From NCBI GenBank assembly GCA_028023455.1, contig JAQFVV010006309.1, positions 2,415,072-2,479,071 of the forward strand: DNA of 64,000 bases, in the 5' to 3' direction. This DNA comes from Epiperipatus broadwayi (Eukaryota > Onychophora > Udeonychophora > Euonychophora > Peripatidae). Under the pieces are notes generated by a model. That model had not been told where the DNA came from, did not search any database, and saw nothing but the letters and a program-made list of their open reading frames with translations. A program made the translations under genes and the position numbers. Below are positions 62,641-64,000 of the stretch, one piece after another; position 1 is the first letter of the stretch; every line of letters begins with the position of its first letter.

Positions 62641-63735
62641 AGGCCTAAAGCAACCAAATTAATGGCAATGGCATCTGTATGTGATTTCTGATCAAATAAA
62701 TCATGTACAGAGTAAAACTCATTCCTTACAGATGTTTATTTATTTTGATAATAAAGGTGTGTTAATACCCTTCTTCTTTTAATTGATACTGTATTATCTT
62801 TTTCATAAGTACATTATTTTATTTTTATATTAATTAGTATAATTGTTAAAATAATTGGGTACATTAGATAATTAACTTACAAATATCATATTCACTCTTT
62901 TTTTACTTTAAACAACAGTTGTTTAATAAATCCACAAATGATTCTAAATTATTAATAGTTTTAGATAAACTTCCAATAGCTTCCTTTAATAAAATAAAAG
63001 TGTAGTGTTTTTGAGCCGGTGTGAGATTTGAATATATGTATTTATAATTGAGCTATTTTTTCTCTTTTTCTCTTGTATAGTCTTATTTATAAGTACATTA
63101 TTCTGTTTTTATGTCATTTATTTTTATTGATTTATATTAGTATATATAATTTTTACATTAATTTTATCAGAGCAAATATATATACATTAAAAATCTTACA
63201 CAGCCAACAGGTTGCTATAATCTCTTAATCACAAATACCGAGAGTCATTCTATGTTTGATTTACCTATATACAACTGCTAATCATTTTTAAGCAGAAGTT
63301 TATATAAATTGAATGAATTATCTAATATTCAGTGGGTCCTTTTTAGACTTACAAAAGATGAAACAGTAATTGACAAAAGACAGACATTATTCTTTACTAT
63401 AATGACAAAAATATTAAAAGCACAGCTGAGTGGAACTCAGTATACAAACAAAATGAAGGTTCAACATTGTAGAGATTGATATAATATATTGACAGACTAG
63501 TACTACTATATATTCAATTTAAAGAAGAGTATCAAACAATTTTTTATGCTCCAACTAATTTTATTTCTTATGAAGTACTAGATGATATACAGTTATCAAA
63601 ATGCTTTTGATCACACTAGACAACATCTAAAAATTATTGTGGGAGATTTAGGATTTCTAGATTTGTAAAATTATGGAAATATAAAAGTGATGTGAATATA
63701 TTTGACTATAATAATAAAAGAGAAAAATTATGAAG
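62641..63735. other. AT-rich stretch without recognised gene
   Basis: Part of 62640-63010 may be further decayed PLE sequence upstream of the endonuclease, but no motif is clear. Nothing else was recognised. Confidence 0.4.
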
Positions 63736-63998
63736 GTTTGTGATGATGGTGTTCTAGTTGTATTTTTATATTGGATTATTTCCATCACCTAATATGTGTG
63801 TTGAATGTCTTGAGAAAAATTCAATTTTATTTAAATATTCCAAATACATTCAACTGTTAGTAATATCACAGCAAATAGTTGAATGTACTTGGAATATTTA
63901 AATAAAATTGAATTTTTCTAAAGACATTCAACACACATATTAGATGATGGAAATAGTCCAATATAAAAATACAACTAGAGCATCATCATCACAAACAT
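63736..63998. repeat. Long-armed hairpin element at window end
   Basis: Arms of about 120 bp (63736-63858 and 63875-63998) are near-perfect inverted copies (for example TAATATGTGTGTTGAATGTC and its complement) with a loop of about 16 bp. The element may continue beyond the window. Confidence 0.75.
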
Positions 63999-64000
63999 TC

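Overview
This window looks like non-genic chromosomal DNA from a large, AT-rich, repeat-dense animal genome. I could not find a convincing intact host protein gene, a functional tRNA or rRNA gene, or any bacterial-style gene organisation. The longer open frames are translated microsatellites, AT-rich noise, or frames inside repeats. The repeat mix (Penelope-like elements, an RTE-type LINE tail, short tRNA-derived SINEs, hAT and TTAA-flanked DNA transposons, hairpin elements and hammerhead-bearing tandem repeats) fits a mollusc, and I suspect a cephalopod. That placement is inference and was not tested by database search. A 500-base run of N (18411-18910) is an assembly gap.

The most notable content is three unrelated repeat families that each carry a type-I hammerhead ribozyme (HHR) fold. 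HHR-1 is an array of about six units of roughly 400 bp at 39515-41790, two in one orientation and four inverted. Each unit has a 58-nt hammerhead with an 11-bp split stem I, and four of the six have an intact core. HHR-2 is dispersed, with eight recognisable ribozymes (near 2.6, 5.3, 24.8, 25.3, 25.7, 36.4, 50.7 and 61.5 kb) and several tail-only fragments. HHR-3 has two copies in hairpin-ended elements of about 200 bp (23.6 and 52.2 kb). The architecture resembles animal retrozymes and the terminal repeats of Penelope-like elements.

Penelope-like element (PLE) debris is frequent and often close to the hammerhead repeats. There is a degenerate RT plus GIY-YIG pseudogene at 44460-45660, a near-perfect 753-bp palindrome of two head-to-head PLE 3' ends at 43190-43942, a PLE 3' end directly after the HHR-1 array, a hairpin with a PLE tail in its loop at 4797-5185 abutting an HHR-2 unit, and a GIY-YIG fragment at 62240-62640. 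Other mobile-element remains are a LINE C-terminus (1-380), an RTE-like C-terminus (30509-30968), a 493-bp hAT derivative with a perfect 8-bp target duplication (22160-22652), two copies of a 730-770 bp TTAA-bounded element, four tRNA-derived SINEs and many long-armed hairpins.

A further oddity is the 4.26-kb block at 55588-59848. It is strongly G-poor on the + strand, has TG...CA-type inverted ends, is flanked by a 30-bp exact duplication, and contains a CCAAT/TATA promoter-like pair on the - strand. The rest is AT-rich sequence with microsatellites. A long transcribed 3' region ending near 53.6 kb is possible but weakly supported.
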